Shown here one piece after another: positions 55,348-63,325 of a stretch of 64,000 nt of DNA. Source of the DNA: CAZAFN01 sp964484795 (GTDB lineage: Bacteria > Pseudomonadota > Alphaproteobacteria > Methylaequorales > Methylaequoraceae). Location: assembly GCA_964484795.1 (NCBI GenBank), contig CAZAFN010000002.1:27606-91605 (forward strand). Reading direction: 5' to 3'. How positions within the stretch are numbered: the stretch's first letter is position 1; the number at the start of each line of letters is the position of its first letter. The notes under the pieces are model-generated. The model worked only from the letters and a program-made list of their open reading frames with translations. It was not told where the DNA came from and did not search any database. The position numbers and the translations under genes were made by a program.

Positions 55348-56127
55348 TTGTCAATTTCGTTGCCAATGCATAGCGCAGTTCCGATTGCAAGCTTAAGAAA
55401 AATCACAAGAACCTTGCATGATTCCATTTCAAGAGTTGCAACGGGTTTGAGGGTTCTTGGAGGCAATGATGCAGGATCACAATCTTTAGCTAACACCTTA
55501 ACCGCTAATGCCAAAAGTTTTGAAGCTGCTGAATCAAACAATCAACAAGGAATTGATTTTCTAAAGATGGCAGAATCAGCTCTAATTGAATTAAATGCGC
55601 TGACCACCAGGTTGAAAGAAATTGGGGTAGCAGATACACTTTCCACTAATACGGCCAGTGATACAGCCGCACTAAATGCAGAAGCAATTTCTGTCAGTGA
55701 CACAATTGATGCTATAGTTAGTACATTAACATTTAACGGCATAAATGTTTTAGGCACCAGCGCCATAACCAAGGCTGTTGGGTATAATGATGCAGGAAAC
55801 ACCCACACGATTAAAACTACCGTTGGCATTGCAGCAACGGACATAAATGATGCAACTGGAACTAATAATAGCGCAGACACAACAATTGGACAAATAACTG
55901 AATCGCTAGGACATTTAGGTGGAAGTTTAACGGCTTTACAAGCATATCAGAATGTTGCATCTGCATCTGCAGCCAATTTGCTACAGGCTGCATCTAATCT
56001 TCAAGATACAGACTATGCGCTTGAAACAGCCAAAATAGCAAAACAATCTCTATTAAAAAATTATGCTTTAGCAATGGTTGCAACTGCAAATTCTGAAGAA
56101 ATGGAAAAATTAAAACTTCTTGCCTAA
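55348..56127 (+). CDS. Flagellin-like protein 4, atypical C-terminus
   Basis: 259 residues from a TTG at 55348, chosen because GGGAG lies 8 bases upstream and a promoter lies inside the longer frame beginning at 55291. With this start the protein aligns in length with the 264-residue flagellins. Core motifs are LHDSISRVATGLRVLGGNDAG and TDYALETAKIAKQSLLKNYALAM. The C-terminus ends ATANSEEMEKLKLLA and lacks the usual Gln-rich helix with a terminal Q found in the other three flagellins. It could be a minor or specialised filament protein. Confidence 0.8.
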   Translation: MSISLPMHSAVPIASLRKITRTLHDSISRVATGLRVLGGNDAGSQSLANTLTANAKSFEAAESNNQQGIDFLKMAESALIELNALTTRLKEIGVADTLSTNTASDTAALNAEAISVSDTIDAIVSTLTFNGINVLGTSAITKAVGYNDAGNTHTIKTTVGIAATDINDATGTNNSADTTIGQITESLGHLGGSLTALQAYQNVASASAANLLQAASNLQDTDYALETAKIAKQSLLKNYALAMVATANSEEMEKLKLLA

Positions 56128-56151
56128 ACAATTTCCTCATTCATCCGTTAT
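56125..56151 (+). promoter_or_regulatory. Sigma28-like promoter of fliS-2
   Basis: TAAA (56125-56128), 15 bases, TCCGTTAT (56144-56151). The CTAAACAATTT block is shared with two other sites here. The -35 overlaps the stop codon of flagellin 4. Confidence 0.5.
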
Positions 56152-56186
56152 ACATCATAGGAATAATTAAGAAAGGTTAGTGGACT

Positions 56187-56615
56187 ATGAACAATTATAC
56201 TGAAAACAAAGTAAAAGAAAGCAAACTTCAAAAAAAAGAAGAGCTAGTTGATGATACAATCACAAAAGGAAAATTATCTAAATTTGAAATCATCAGCAAA
56301 ATGTTGGGTGGATTGGTAAACGAAATTGAAATGCTTAAGAAGGATCTGTTTGAAGAACTTTCTGTTACGACTAAATCCAAAGAAAGAGCAGAGAAAATTG
56401 GTAAAATTGTATTTTCGCTTCAAACTTGTTTGGATATGAAAAAAGGTGGTAAAATTGCCGAAGATCTAAGTTGGCTTTACCGTTACATTCGTTATATGAC
56501 GAAAAGACTTCAAGATAACGAAGATATGAATTACGTTAAACCAGCTTATACAATAGCAAAAGATCTGAAAGAGTCTTGGAATTCTATTCCTTTAGAAAAA
56601 AGACAAGAAAATTAA
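56187..56615 (+). CDS. FliS-type flagellin export chaperone 2
   Basis: 142-residue helical protein: ISKMLGGLVNEIEMLKKDLFEE and IGKIVFSLQTCLDMKKGGKIAEDLSWLYRYI match FliS. A 30-residue Lys/Glu-rich N-terminal extension is unlike paralogs 1 and 3. It lies directly downstream of flagellin 4 with its own promoter-like element, suggesting that it serves that flagellin. Confidence 0.82.
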   Translation: MNNYTENKVKESKLQKKEELVDDTITKGKLSKFEIISKMLGGLVNEIEMLKKDLFEELSVTTKSKERAEKIGKIVFSLQTCLDMKKGGKIAEDLSWLYRYIRYMTKRLQDNEDMNYVKPAYTIAKDLKESWNSIPLEKRQEN

Positions 56616-56637
56616 ACTAAATTTATCATAGAAATAT

Positions 56638-56666
56638 TAACCCCTAGAGTTATACTTTAGGGGTTA
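56638..56666 (+). promoter_or_regulatory. Hairpin covering the ribosome site of the ClC-type gene
   Basis: Perfect 9-bp stem TAACCCCTA (56638-56646) with TAGGGGTTA (56658-56666), 11-base loop, ending 3 bases before the ATG at 56670. The only Shine-Dalgarno-like sequence, AGGGG, is inside the stem. It could limit translation or serve as a terminator for fliS-2, but the following bases are AAAA rather than a T-run, which argues against a plus-strand terminator. Confidence 0.5.
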
Positions 56667-56669
56667 AAA

Positions 56670-58370
56670 ATGTTTTTCTCAATCATAACAACATTAGTTA
56701 TTGGTTCCTTAATCGGGGTTGTTACTTCAATTAGCGTTTTCGGCTTCATCAGTCTTGTTAAATTTTTGACAAACATTTTTCGGAATCCAGAAAACAGTTT
56801 TAATGGGTTTTTTGGGTTATTCAATAATACACTTGAATTTCTATTATTTGTAATCCTAATCCCTTCTCTGGTTGGGTTATTGGTTGGTTGTTTGAGAAAA
56901 TATGCCCTAGATAGTAGATGGCATGGCCCACCAGATGTCATTCTAGCCGTTCACTCAGAAAAAAAACCACTTGATATAAAATCTGGATTTCTGACATCAT
57001 TTTCTTCCATATTGTCAATTTCAGTTGGAGGTTCGGTAGGACAGTATGGGCCTCTGGTACATTTTGGCGCCACAATTGGAGCAGAAATCAACAATCTTTT
57101 CAAAAGAAAGGGGCAATATCAGATGTTAATTGGAGCTGGGGTTGCCGCAGCCATTTCTTCTGGTTTTGGAGCTCCTTTGGCTGGGTTAATTTTTGCGAGA
57201 GAAGTAATCCTAAGACATCAATCTCTGGCTTCATTTGCCCCAATATTGGTTGCTTCCGTTGTTTCCTACATCTTTACCAAAAACGTTTTTGGAATCGAAC
57301 CAATTTTTTCGAGTCCTGTAGGAGAAATTACATCATTTTATGATTTTCCATTCTTCATATTAGCTGGTCTTGCGTGTGGCTTAATTTCTATAATCTACAT
57401 GCGTGGACTTACTCACCCAAAATTTTTTCCTGATATATCCAAAATCAACCCTATCTTACAACCAGCTTTGGCAGGAATGCTTTGTGGAGTTTTTGCAATT
57501 TTTTTACCTGAAGTCATTGGACTTGGAACTGAAACCATTAGACAAATGATTTCTGGGAACGTTGCTCTCATGAGTGCAGTTTTCTTTTTAATTTTTAAAT
57601 TACTGTTAACCGTCATTTGTCTGCGAATGGGTTTGATTGGTGGAGTTTTTGCTCCAGCACTTTTCCTAGGCGCGTGCATTGGCATAATCCTTGGCTTTGG
57701 TTTTCAAAACATATCGCCAACCTTAAATCTAAATCTACTGACCGTTTCGTCAATGGCAGCATTTGCCAGCTGTGTCATAGGAGGCCCAATGGCAAATATG
57801 ATGATAATCTTAGAATTAACTTCCGATTATCAGGCAACAGTTGCTGCCGGAGTTAGCATTGTTTTTGCTTCAATAATATCATATAAAATAATTGGGCAAT
57901 CAGTCTTTGACAAAGTACTAGCCAATAAAAAAATTGACCTAAGATTAGGTCGAGAAAACATAAAATTACAACAAATACCCATATCAGAAATAGCTCATCA
58001 GGATTATTGTGCTTTGAAACCTGAGCAAACAATTACTCAAGCCATAAACACTCTTGTAAAAGCTAAAAAAAGTGAAGGTTATCTAACGGATCAAAATGGA
58101 AAATTACTTGGGAAATTTGATCTTCCAATTCTCCTTGACCAAAAAAATAAAAATTTAAACATAATTAAAATGCCAGTTGGTTCTTTTTTAAAATTGCATC
58201 ACACGGATGATATCTTGGGTTGCATTGAAAAATGCAAAGATTTTGTTGGAGAATCAATACCCATAATTAGAAATGATTCCGTACTTTACGGTATTGTTTC
58301 TGAAGGTGACCTATTCCAAATCTTCTTAAAAGTAGTAAAAGAAGAAAAAGAAATGGAAAATAAAGATTAG
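56670..58370 (+). CDS. ClC-family chloride channel/antiporter with CBS domains
   Basis: 566-residue membrane protein of the voltage-gated chloride family. Selectivity-filter motifs are GGSVGQYGPLVHFGA (GxxGxxGP; here GQYGP replaces GREGP), then GFGAPLAGLIFAREV and GGVFAPALFLGACIG. A C-terminal cytosolic part (about residues 440-560) contains two CBS-like segments. The E-to-Q change in GREGP removes the usual gating glutamate, which in antiporters would favour channel-like behaviour. It is inserted between two fliS genes with no obvious flagellar role. Confidence 0.88.
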   Translation: MFFSIITTLVIGSLIGVVTSISVFGFISLVKFLTNIFRNPENSFNGFFGLFNNTLEFLLFVILIPSLVGLLVGCLRKYALDSRWHGPPDVILAVHSEKKPLDIKSGFLTSFSSILSISVGGSVGQYGPLVHFGATIGAEINNLFKRKGQYQMLIGAGVAAAISSGFGAPLAGLIFAREVILRHQSLASFAPILVASVVSYIFTKNVFGIEPIFSSPVGEITSFYDFPFFILAGLACGLISIIYMRGLTHPKFFPDISKINPILQPALAGMLCGVFAIFLPEVIGLGTETIRQMISGNVALMSAVFFLIFKLLLTVICLRMGLIGGVFAPALFLGACIGIILGFGFQNISPTLNLNLLTVSSMAAFASCVIGGPMANMMIILELTSDYQATVAAGVSIVFASIISYKIIGQSVFDKVLANKKIDLRLGRENIKLQQIPISEIAHQDYCALKPEQTITQAINTLVKAKKSEGYLTDQNGKLLGKFDLPILLDQKNKNLNIIKMPVGSFLKLHHTDDILGCIEKCKDFVGESIPIIRNDSVLYGIVSEGDLFQIFLKVVKEEKEMENKD

Positions 58371-58744
58371 GCAACCCGCATTTGGTTATTTCTAATCTGA
58401 CTGCCTGAAAACGAAATTTTGGAAATCATTGAATATCTTGTCGCCGCCTCATTATGCATAAAGACTGGAGAAAAGAATATTCTGGCTTTCAAAAAAGCCT
58501 CTGTCAAAAAACCATATGAAGGTGAAAGATTCGCATGATATCGCCTAATTGGGTTGTGATCAGGATTAAAGGAATTCGCATTATTTATGTTAGTCATTGG
58601 ACCAATTTTTCTATTATTGTAATGGATGGGTGGCATACCAATTGCAGTACCATTTTCAAACTCTGTTTGCGGATTAAAACTCTCAGGAGAGTTTGTAAAA
58701 TTTAAAGGACTAACCATAGTTTTAAAAGTTAACATGACTAACAA
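58367..58744 (-). CDS. Uncertain 125-residue protein, antisense to a fliS promoter
   Basis: Not recognised. The predicted protein is Asn/Ser/Pro-rich, with no membrane span and a basic C-terminus SGSQIRNNQMRVA. Its stop overlaps the ClC gene end by 4 bases. The first 125 bases contain, on the other strand, a perfect sigma54 promoter and the start of fliS-3. An ATG at 58717 is an alternative start. No ribosome site was seen at either start, so it may or may not be a gene. Confidence 0.4.
   Translation of the reverse strand: MLVMLTFKTMVSPLNFTNSPESFNPQTEFENGTAIGMPPIHYNNRKIGPMTNINNANSFNPDHNPIRRYHANLSPSYGFLTEAFLKARIFFSPVFMHNEAATRYSMISKISFSGSQIRNNQMRVA
58631..58646 (+). promoter_or_regulatory. Sigma54 promoter of fliS-3
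   Basis: TGGCAT (58631-58636), five bases ACCAA, TTGCA (58642-58646), an exact RpoN match. The predicted start is near 58658, 76 bases before the fliS-3 ATG. It lies inside the opposite-strand frame 58367-58744. Confidence 0.65.
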
Positions 58745-59123
58745 TTTTAATAAAGCAAAATCTTTTTATCAGAAAACAGAAAAATCAGCAATTGAAGTTC
58801 AAGACCCTCTGTCTGTTGTAAAGACAATGGTAAATGAACTAAAGAAATCAATGAACATGGTTGTGTCATGCACTGGCGTCGACAACCAAAGAACTATAAG
58901 AACTAAACATTTTAGCCGTTCACTCGTTATAATTTATACATTACAAACAACTTTGGATTTTGAGAAAGGTCAAAATTTAGCTACAAAACTTTTTCAAATC
59001 TACGAATATTGTAGGCAACAGATGATTAAATGTTTTAAAGAACAAGCTATAGACGGGGCCAATAAGGCAATTAATGCCCTAAACGATATCTTTTCTGGCC
59101 AAAATGAATTAAAAAATGCTTAA
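58734..59123 (+). CDS. FliS-type flagellin export chaperone 3
   Basis: 129 residues with the FliS pattern VVKTMVNELKKSMNMVV and SRSLVIIYTLQTTLDFEKGQNLATKLFQIYEYC. The open frame reaches 58626, but ATG at 58734 lies beyond the predicted sigma54 transcription start and matches chaperone length. It is the only fliS here with a sigma54 promoter, the same class as the long flagellin, suggesting a matched pair. It overlaps the next gene by 8 bases. Confidence 0.82.
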   Translation: MTNNFNKAKSFYQKTEKSAIEVQDPLSVVKTMVNELKKSMNMVVSCTGVDNQRTIRTKHFSRSLVIIYTLQTTLDFEKGQNLATKLFQIYEYCRQQMIKCFKEQAIDGANKAINALNDIFSGQNELKNA

Positions 59124-59424
59124 TCAAACAACATCAATTAATTCTCAACTTGACAAATTAGAGAAAATTTCAAACAAAATTTCACATCTAATTTCCTTAA
59201 ATGATTATGAAAAAATCAATCATCTGGACAAGATAAGAAAAAAAATCATTGGAGACATTCAGAATAAAAATTATCAATTTAACCAGGATAACAAGAAGAC
59301 TGTCTTAAAACTGATTTCAAAGAACCAGCAAATCATTTCGGAATTCAAAGAAAAAAGCTCTAAATCATTAGATAAAATCTTACACTCAAAAAAGTGTTCT
59401 CAGGCATATTTTGCCTCAATCTAA
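59116..59424 (+). CDS. FliT-like small helical protein
   Basis: 102-residue, Lys/Asn-rich, all-helical protein that overlaps the fliS-3 end by 8 bases. Position directly after fliS and its helical make-up (LDKLEKISNKISHLISL ... KTVLKLISKNQQIISEFKEK) resemble FliT, the FliD export chaperone, but no motif is decisive. Its 3' end overlaps convergent sixA by 4 bases. Confidence 0.6.
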   Translation: MLNQTTSINSQLDKLEKISNKISHLISLNDYEKINHLDKIRKKIIGDIQNKNYQFNQDNKKTVLKLISKNQQIISEFKEKSSKSLDKILHSKKCSQAYFASI

Positions 59425-59936
59425 CCCATTAGATCCCTTGGTCTTATAAACGATATTATTTTGGAGTTTCTCCTGTTGATCATATGCCATTTTTTGGCAT
59501 TAAATTTAATGTAGAACAGTCCTGAAGTAGGGAATTTTTCTCGTGCTCTTAAATAATTTTCATTTTTACGATCATTAGAAAAATCGTCAATTGAATCAGA
59601 AAGTAATGGTTCATGAGAAATCATCATAGTAGATTTTTCATTGCCTTTCTCAATTACCGTTTCAAAAATGCTTCTTCCAAAGGCAAAATATAAATCATCT
59701 ACAATTCGAACTTTTGGTTTTTGAACTAAAAACTCTAGAATGATATCTGATGTTTGCCTTGTTCTCAATGAAGGAGAACAAAGTATTTCATTGATTTTAA
59801 GTCCTTTTTTTTTCATATACTCGCCAATGATTCTTGTTTGCTCGATTCCCAAGGGACTTATATCTCTCTTTAGATCTTCGCCAGACGCATTTCTCCATTC
59901 TGACTTGGCATGTCTAATTAAAAATAAATCCAACAT
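59421..59936 (-). CDS. sixA: SixA-like histidine phosphatase
   Basis: 171-residue member of the histidine phosphatase superfamily. The RHG-type motif LFLIRHAKSEW sits at residues 4-14 (RHA replacing RHG, as in SixA), with a second catalytic His in TMMISHEPLLSD. SixA dephosphorylates phosphohistidine, for example on phosphotransfer proteins. Convergent with the FliT-like gene. Confidence 0.82.
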   Translation of the reverse strand: MLDLFLIRHAKSEWRNASGEDLKRDISPLGIEQTRIIGEYMKKKGLKINEILCSPSLRTRQTSDIILEFLVQKPKVRIVDDLYFAFGRSIFETVIEKGNEKSTMMISHEPLLSDSIDDFSNDRKNENYLRAREKFPTSGLFYIKFNAKKWHMINRRNSKIISFIRPRDLMG

Positions 59937-59994
59937 GTATAAATTCTAAATCCAGGATTTATTAAGTCTATAAGAATATTGTGATATTTAAGTC

Positions 59995-61602
59995 TTATTT
60001 TGAAATCAAAATATTGTGATCAAAGAAATACAGATAATTTATCTTTGTTTTAAGAAAACAATTAATGGCGTGCATTGGAGTCTCAACTATTGGTTCAGAA
60101 TCATTAAAACTGGTATTCAAAAGTATGGGAACACTGGAAATTTTCTCCCATTTTCTTAAAAAATTATAATACCAAAAATTATCTTTTTCAGTTACGGTTT
60201 GAAGTCTAGCCGAACCATCGAAATGAACAACCGCGGGTATTTGTTCGATGACATGTTTCTTCCACTTGATTACATGACTCATATACGGGCTTGAGACGTC
60301 ATTTTCAAACCATAAACCAACTTTTTCTCTTAAAATGGATGGAGCAAAAGGACGGAACCATTGCCTATGCTTTACTTCTTCATTTATTAAATCTTTCATT
60401 TTTGGGTTTCTTGGGTCTGCTAGAATGCTCCTGTTCCCTAGAGCTCTTCTCCCAGACTCTGATCCTCCACCAAATACGGAAACTATCTTCTGTTCGTTTA
60501 ATAAATTCAAAATGTGATTGTCATCTACTTTTTCAGTCTTGAGAAAAACAGCAAACTTTTTGGTTGCATCCAAAACCTGAAATTCTGAATATTTTCTGCC
60601 CAAATACGGTGAAAAATTATCCACCCATTTTATTCTTTCCTTTCCAAGAATTTGATGCCACAAGTATTGAGCCGAACCTATAGCCAAACCAGAGTCGTAT
60701 GGTACTGGCGGCACATAAATTTCATCTATATGCCTGTACCAACTTTGAATTTTTCCAATAAGGACGGAATTTAAGGCACATCCTCCAGAAACGCACAAGT
60801 TTTTAGGTTTATATTTTGCCATATGTTCATCTAAAACAGCCCTTACTAAAAGTTCAGTTGCTTGTTGCAAACAGGAAGAAATGTCAAATTTATCTTTTTC
60901 TGAAAAATTTACCTTATTAAATAACTTTTTGGCCAATGCTTGTGGTTGGTCGGCTGATTGAACCATTGTATCAAAATTAGACATCAAGTCTATTAATTGG
61001 TTCGTATATTTTGTTGAATTACTCATCGAAGCCATTGCCATAACCGTGCCTGCTTGATTTCCTTTGGGAAAACCAGTAGACAAGCCAAACAGTTTCGCAA
61101 TATAATTCCATCCATTACCTATGTTTAAGCTATCAGAACTATAGACCTTAATTTTCTCGATATTTTTATTACTACCTTTGTAAATGGTTGCGCAGGTTTG
61201 AGTACCATCAGACTCCCAACCTCCTCCATCTATAGTCAAAATCAAGCTATCATCAAAATTACTGGAAAAGAATGCATTGGCTGCATGAGTCATATGGTGA
61301 GACAGTTCAAAGAATTTTCCTCTGTTTTTTTGAATGAGTCTTTCCATTTTTTCATCAGAATGACTATCAATTGTCTTCTCTTTCCATATATTCGTTCTTC
61401 CACCAAAATTTCCAAAGGTAAAATATTTAATTTGCTGGCATTTATCTTTTGGTTGCATATCAAAAAACAATTTAAGTCCATCTCCAAGTTCTTCTTTTAC
61501 TCTGGAAAATCTCTCAAGTTCTTCATGAATCAAGGGTTGCCCATTATTCATTAAAAAGTAACTTACATCATGACCTGATTGGAAACCTAAAATGTTACTC
61601 AT
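59995..61602 (-). CDS. NodU/CmcH-family carbamoyltransferase
   Basis: 535-residue enzyme transferring a carbamoyl group from carbamoyl phosphate to a sugar or other hydroxyl. The N-terminal ASKHA-fold part shows LGFQSGHDVSYFLM, HHMTHAANAFFSS and LTIDGGGWESDGT; later motifs are LCVSGGCALNSVLIGK and GRRALGNRSILADPR. Downstream of the GT2 gene with no spacer, so probably part of a surface-glycan or flagellin-glycan operon. Confidence 0.85.
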   Translation of the reverse strand: MSNILGFQSGHDVSYFLMNNGQPLIHEELERFSRVKEELGDGLKLFFDMQPKDKCQQIKYFTFGNFGGRTNIWKEKTIDSHSDEKMERLIQKNRGKFFELSHHMTHAANAFFSSNFDDSLILTIDGGGWESDGTQTCATIYKGSNKNIEKIKVYSSDSLNIGNGWNYIAKLFGLSTGFPKGNQAGTVMAMASMSNSTKYTNQLIDLMSNFDTMVQSADQPQALAKKLFNKVNFSEKDKFDISSCLQQATELLVRAVLDEHMAKYKPKNLCVSGGCALNSVLIGKIQSWYRHIDEIYVPPVPYDSGLAIGSAQYLWHQILGKERIKWVDNFSPYLGRKYSEFQVLDATKKFAVFLKTEKVDDNHILNLLNEQKIVSVFGGGSESGRRALGNRSILADPRNPKMKDLINEEVKHRQWFRPFAPSILREKVGLWFENDVSSPYMSHVIKWKKHVIEQIPAVVHFDGSARLQTVTEKDNFWYYNFLRKWEKISSVPILLNTSFNDSEPIVETPMHAINCFLKTKINYLYFFDHNILISK

Positions 61603-62517
61603 TTACACTTCCCTGCCAACTGAAGAAACATCACTATGTTTTAAGTTGATATTTTTCAGAAAAGTTTCGTAATGTTTTGACAAATGAGAATAACTTCTTT
61701 TAGAATTTTCATCAGCATTTTCAAACTTTTCATTTATTCTTTTAAAAATTTTGCATCGAGTTTGATAATCAAACATTCTACTATCACAATATCTGTTATA
61801 AAGAAAAGCACTTTCATAAGCGGCTTCCCCGGTTAAAAAATAATTGGCGGCAGATTGAGAATCTTTTTTTGGACACCAAACACAAACAAATTCATTAATA
61901 AAACCTATTTTTTTTTTCTTTTTTGCAAGGTTGATGATCAAATCATAATCATGGGCCTTAAATTCATCCCCATAATCATTCATTAATCTTTCATAGTAAT
62001 TTTGACTGTAAAAAACATTTATTATATCTCTTTTGATTATTGTGCCAAACGAGGGAATGTACATGTCAAAAATCTGTAGATCTTTGAACTCATCGCGCAA
62101 ATTAGAATAATTTTGATCCCAATATCCTGGATGATTAAATTTAAATATTTCGTCATTTTTCTTAATTGCCATTTTTCCGTATGCAATTTCCAAATCATTA
62201 TTTATTAAGAACTTTAATAAATTTGACACACCAGTTGGAATGAAAAAATCATCAGAATTAAGCATACAAACATATGGAAATTTAGCTCTCTCCAAGGCTT
62301 TAATGTAAGAAATGCCGCTACCCAAGTTTTTCTTATTTCTATGGTACTTAATCTTTGAACTTTTTTTTTGGAGTTCTTTGATTAATTTTTTCGTTTGATC
62401 CTGCGAATAATCATCTACGATAATAATCTCTGATACGCCATCGGTTTGTAATGCTGAAGCGATGGCAACTGGTAGATGTGTTTCATCATTATATGTTGGA
62501 ATTAAGACAGAAATCAT
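61603..62517 (-). CDS. Glycosyltransferase family 2
   Basis: 304-residue GT-A enzyme: MISVLIPTYNDETHLPVAI at the N-terminus, IIIVDDYSQDQT and the metal motif CMLNSDDFFIP. The C-terminal third (about 215-300) has CVWCPKKDSQS and a helical tail of unknown purpose. Shares one base with the GT11 gene and abuts the carbamoyltransferase. Confidence 0.88.
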   Translation of the reverse strand: MISVLIPTYNDETHLPVAIASALQTDGVSEIIIVDDYSQDQTKKLIKELQKKSSKIKYHRNKKNLGSGISYIKALERAKFPYVCMLNSDDFFIPTGVSNLLKFLINNDLEIAYGKMAIKKNDEIFKFNHPGYWDQNYSNLRDEFKDLQIFDMYIPSFGTIIKRDIINVFYSQNYYERLMNDYGDEFKAHDYDLIINLAKKKKKIGFINEFVCVWCPKKDSQSAANYFLTGEAAYESAFLYNRYCDSRMFDYQTRCKIFKRINEKFENADENSKRSYSHLSKHYETFLKNINLKHSDVSSVGREV

Positions 62518-63293
62518 TAAATTTTAATCCAATCTTTTTTATATATGTCTTGGTAATTTTTCGGCCCTTTAGGACCAAACCATCTATTTGGCGTTATAAC
62601 TTTATATTTTTTTTTTCCTAACCATGCACCCCACCATGAAAACGAACTATTACTTATGATAACTCCATCACACTGTGACAAAGAATATAAATCTTCTATT
62701 TCATCTGAATTATGAAGGTTTTTAAAAATGGAAACATCAAATTGACTTTTAAGAGAAACGAAATCATCTGAGAAAATTAAAAAATCAACATCGTCATCAT
62801 TAAAAAAGTTCATTGCACTGGATATATAATTTTTAACGTCAATGTCTGCAAAAACTCCTCTGTTTTTTTCATGATTATAGTCACCAAGTCTAATGTGTAT
62901 TCCAATTTTTTTTTTCGAAGAAAATCTCATTTTTTCATTAATTTTTTTTTTGGTATCCTTTGGAAAAGTTATTAAATTCTTTATTTCATCTTTAAAATTA
63001 CTGAAATATTTTTCAGACTGATAGTAACCAACCAAACATAAATCATCTACCATAGGAATTGGAGAGAAGCTAAAACCAGGCTCCTCATAAGGTACGAATT
63101 GATTTCTTTTGGTCTCTGGTATTCTTGAATAAATATTATTTTTGTACCTTTTAGGATTGTGACCTTGGCCAAATCCTATTCCTAAATCATAGTTAATGGC
63201 AAAATCAGAACCAATTAATGATGCATGAGAAAATCCTGCTGCTATTTGAAATAGTTGATTTCCCAAACCTCCTAAAAAATTATTTATTATCAT
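62517..63293 (-). CDS. GT11-family glycosyltransferase (alpha-1,2-fucosyltransferase-like)
   Basis: 258-residue protein with the GT11 pattern: FLGGLGNQLFQIAAGFSHA near the N-terminus, IHIRLGDY in the middle (the HxRxxD-type donor motif), FLIFSDD, and SNSSFSWWGAWLG near the C-terminus. It probably adds fucose or a related deoxyhexose to a surface glycan. Located in the glycan block; starts 32 bases after the aminotransferase-like gene. Confidence 0.85.
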   Translation of the reverse strand: MIINNFLGGLGNQLFQIAAGFSHASLIGSDFAINYDLGIGFGQGHNPKRYKNNIYSRIPETKRNQFVPYEEPGFSFSPIPMVDDLCLVGYYQSEKYFSNFKDEIKNLITFPKDTKKKINEKMRFSSKKKIGIHIRLGDYNHEKNRGVFADIDVKNYISSAMNFFNDDDVDFLIFSDDFVSLKSQFDVSIFKNLHNSDEIEDLYSLSQCDGVIISNSSFSWWGAWLGKKKYKVITPNRWFGPKGPKNYQDIYKKDWIKI

Positions 63294-63325
63294 TACCTGA
63301 ATCCCAGAATATAAGAATTAATTTA

